Assembly (NCBI RefSeq): GCF_001591825.1
Contig: NZ_BCVQ01000027.1
Location: forward strand, 1 to 51,937
Length of the DNA: 51,937 nucleotides
Direction of reading: 5' to 3'
Source of the DNA: Rossellomorea vietnamensis NBRC 101237
GTDB lineage: Bacteria > Bacillota > Bacilli > Bacillales > Bacillaceae_B
Part shown: positions 49,914-51,937 of the stretch, in pieces
How the letters are laid out: every line of letters starts with the position of its first letter
Position numbering within the stretch: the first letter of the stretch is position 1
Program-made: the position numbers and the translations under genes
Notes under the pieces: generated by a model
What the model saw: only the letters and a program-made list of their open reading frames with translations
Told to the model about the DNA's origin: nothing
The model's database searches: none

Positions 49914-50831
49914 TCACCCTTTCAAGTTGGTTTTCATGACAGCATGAGATTTTTTTGTGCTTTCGAGTAATGGACATTTTTTGACGGCCTCAATGAACGC
50001 ATCGATGTCGCGTTTGATCGGCACAAGGGTGATCATGACCTTGCCGTCTTCATAATCTTTTCTTGTAAACTGATACCGTTTGACCCCCAATGCCCGGCAT
50101 GCTTCGAATAAGGCGGCCTGACGCTGACCGAAGTTATCAAGGTTGATCCTGAAATGATTTTCTTTCGGATAGATGACAACGGCCATTCCTTCTTCAGAAA
50201 ACAGCTTCTCAGCATTGTCCGTACCAAGCAGGTTGCTGACATACATATCATCCACATACAAGGAGGAGTGTTTTACGACCACTTTGCCTTCTTTGACTTC
50301 TGCAATGTCGCCAATCGTTTTACCCTTGGTGAATCTCTGCAAATAGTAAAGAAGAGCAAAACCTATCAAGGCACCTCCGGCAATACAGATCCATAGATTC
50401 TCCGGATTGAAAGCGTTTTGGAGAATGGATATCGTAAGAGACGTGACGAGTGCGACGATAAAGGCAAGATAATTTCTGGCTTCGAATGTTTTGGCGATCC
50501 CGTCTATGTAGGCTTTCCCCCTGTAAGTGAATTCCGTTTCTTCCAAGTCGCTCAGGCTTTCTTTCTCCATCTTCCGGACATCCCTGAATTGCTGGAGGGC
50601 CAGGGTGAGGAACGTCACAGCTACGAAGTTTTTACTTAATAGTGCGGGAATGGCCACGGCTCCCAGTGCCGCTGCTACAAAACCCGTGATGATTTGAATG
50701 AAATAGCCATTCGGGTAGCTCGGATACTGTCTGAAGTCTTCTTTGATCGTCAGGATCCTTGCCATGGTTCCGATGATGATCGCGCTTGTTATGGTATAGA
50801 GTTCGTTTGCAGTCAATCCAGCAGATTCCAT
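49914..50831 (-). CDS. YIEGIA family membrane protein
   Basis: A 305-residue protein with about four or five membrane segments in two groups (about 10-80 and 120-170) around a cytoplasmic loop with the family tag, here YIDGIAKTFEARNYLAF (about 108-124). A soluble C-terminal domain (about 175-300) follows. I chose ATG 50831 with GAGGTGAG upstream. It forms a two-gene operon with the small gene downstream. The family is largely uncharacterised, widespread in spore formers. Confidence 0.75.
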   Translation of the reverse strand: MESAGLTANELYTITSAIIIGTMARILTIKEDFRQYPSYPNGYFIQIITGFVAAALGAVAIPALLSKNFVAVTFLTLALQQFRDVRKMEKESLSDLEETEFTYRGKAYIDGIAKTFEARNYLAFIVALVTSLTISILQNAFNPENLWICIAGGALIGFALLYYLQRFTKGKTIGDIAEVKEGKVVVKHSSLYVDDMYVSNLLGTDNAEKLFSEEGMAVVIYPKENHFRINLDNFGQRQAALFEACRALGVKRYQFTRKDYEDGKVMITLVPIKRDIDAFIEAVKKCPLLESTKKSHAVMKTNLKG

Positions 50832-50916
50832 AGATCTCACCTCGATTCAATGGGTCTATCTGGATTAGTATGGGAAACGTGAATGTGAATTATGCGACGT
50901 GGTGGTGCGAAGACAC

Positions 50917-50952
50917 AAGAAAGCCAGGCACTTAAATCTGCCTGGCTTTCTT
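50917..50952. terminator. Bidirectional terminator between ctaA and the YIEGIA gene region
   Basis: A perfect 14-bp stem (50917-50930 with 50939-50952). Part of its left arm belongs to the 21-nt repeat shared with 31862-31882. Confidence 0.8.
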
Positions 50953-51786
50953 CTTCTGATTAAAATAACTCACTGCCGTCATCCGGCTCAATAAAGCGAC
51001 TGTCAGAATGGACAGGATCATGTGTACGGAGGACGTCACAGGGCTCAGTTCCTCTGTTTTTACCACAAATCCACCAAAGGTTGTCAAAATGGCTAGGAGG
51101 ATCAAGAGTAAGGCAGATTTCCTCATCACGTTAAATCTTAATGCAAGGAAAACGGCATATCCGATGAAGAATAACGCAATCATACCGAGCAATCCGTGGA
51201 TCACATAAGTGAAATTGGCAAGTTCCACATTCGTGTTTCTTACTTCAAACAGTAATTTGCTGAGTTGGAAATGTTTAAAGAGTGCGCCGATTAACACCTC
51301 GAGCATGAGTGCGGAAAACCCGATCACTAATGGCTTTTTCACTTCATTCAACTTCACGTTTCCAGTTCCTCTCTGTAATCCTTCATGAAGGAAAATAAGA
51401 GAGATTAATAGAAAGAGGCTGAACATGACATCGAGTGTCGTGAAACCGGTCGGTGTGCCAAGTAGGACATTCATCCCGCCAATCATCGCCTGAGTAAATA
51501 ACAGAACCAATGACAGTAATGAGATGACTTTCACGGCTTTATCGGTTGTCTTTCTCCAGGCAATGATGGCGTTGATCAGAATGACCAGTCCGAGCAGTGT
51601 CGTGAATAACCGGTGAGAGTATTCGATTACGACACGATAATTGGTGATATCCGGAATGACTTTTCCGTTACAGATCGGCCAATCACTCCCGCAAGCATCA
51701 CCTGAATGTGTCGCTACGACCAGGTTGCCGAGCACCAATGCAGCGATGGTGACGATGATCGTAAAGAATGAGAATCTATTTTTCAT
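50932..51786 (-). CDS. ctaA: Heme A synthase CtaA
   Basis: CtaA oxidises the methyl group of heme O to give heme A for cytochrome aa3 oxidase. The 284-residue membrane protein has about eight segments. The extracellular Cys pair C32/C39 (ACGSDWPICNG) and E55/H58 in VIEYSHR match, with identical spacing, the functional Cys, Glu and heme-ligand His of B. subtilis CtaA. A second HMILS histidine occurs near the C-terminus. I chose ATG 51786 with AAAGGA upstream; the longer frame to 51837 reads through the promoter. The divergent 5' region ends the window, where ctaB would be expected. Confidence 0.93.
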   Translation of the reverse strand: MKNRFSFFTIIVTIAALVLGNLVVATHSGDACGSDWPICNGKVIPDITNYRVVIEYSHRLFTTLLGLVILINAIIAWRKTTDKAVKVISLLSLVLLFTQAMIGGMNVLLGTPTGFTTLDVMFSLFLLISLIFLHEGLQRGTGNVKLNEVKKPLVIGFSALMLEVLIGALFKHFQLSKLLFEVRNTNVELANFTYVIHGLLGMIALFFIGYAVFLALRFNVMRKSALLLILLAILTTFGGFVVKTEELSPVTSSVHMILSILTVALLSRMTAVSYFNQKKKARQI

Positions 51787-51937
51787 ATCATTGGAGTCCT
51801 TTCGTGTTAGAATCAACATATATTGATATCTGTTCATATACTAACAGGATTGTGAGATGGAACACAATCGTTAAACGTCGATGTCACATAACGTTCATCT
51901 ATCGTTAGAAAATATTGGAAAGAATATTAATGGTAGC

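Noticed and set aside
51930..51937. ATG at the right edge as start of ctaB
   Set aside because: Only eight bases remain, so neither frame nor ribosome site can be judged.

Overview
The window reads as chromosomal DNA of a low- to mid-GC, spore-forming Bacillaceae bacterium. The left half (about 1-22600) follows the Bacillus subtilis order ezrA, brnQ, nifZ-thiI, sspA, mbcS-type ligase, ytcJ, nadK2, sppA-yteJ, ytfI-ytfJ, tpx, ytxK, ackA, argGH. An alpha/beta spore protein gene, a ytfJ sporulation gene, consensus GGAGG ribosome sites and a cre box support this. A marine or soil relative such as Rossellomorea is my guess; no sequence search was possible.

Layout. 1-6330: division regulator ezrA, convergent branched-chain amino acid carrier brnQ, the tRNA 4-thiouridine pair nifZ-thiI, and sspA. 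6330-11000: acyl-CoA ligase, amidohydrolase and RarD permease. 11050-18275: nadK2 divergent from sppA-yteJ, then ytfI-ytfJ, tpx, ytxK and ackA, the last behind a full-match cre box. 18592-22582: an EcsC-like gene, a small unknown gene and argGH behind two ARG boxes. 22660-28330: UspA protein, a 50-aa protein, amine oxidase, a marR-SDR pair with twin operators, quinone oxidoreductase, Nudix hydrolase and an S51 peptidase-like protein. 28372-35860: an accessory stretch with a membrane-anchored protein, a lone SUKH protein, a PadR-DUF1048-ABC exporter operon, a run of small stress or enzyme-like domains (DUF3291, YciI, NTF2-like, VOC), a DUF3626 protein, two tiny unknown genes and a holin-like type I toxin. 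36087-39532: a T-box-controlled, long (1030 aa) IleS2-type isoleucyl-tRNA synthetase. 39644-43663: HAD, GNAT, CPBP protease, a DUF2087 regulator with a GIY-YIG gene, and a nucleotidyltransferase. 44333-49659: histidine kinase, LuxR-type regulator and a three-gene ABC exporter laid out like the linearmycin-resistance lnrJK-lnrLMN locus. 49701-51786: a YIEGIA-type pair and heme A synthase ctaA.

The most unusual signal is a set of three intergenic arrays of a 7-12 nt core repeated every 20-21 bp with variable spacers. Two (13625-13735 and 43838-43927) use the core TGACGCAAT in opposite orientations. The third (18354-18461) uses an unrelated core, ATCATGC, with the same spacing. Each starts about 27-40 bp after a rho-independent terminator. 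I know no described function for them. Other points of interest are the 29-aa toxin mRNA with a sequestered ribosome site and a complementary 3' end, the marR/SDR operator pair with an SDR lacking its catalytic Tyr, a 31-bp-spaced operator array before the DUF2087 regulator, and a dyad repeat family truncated at base 1.
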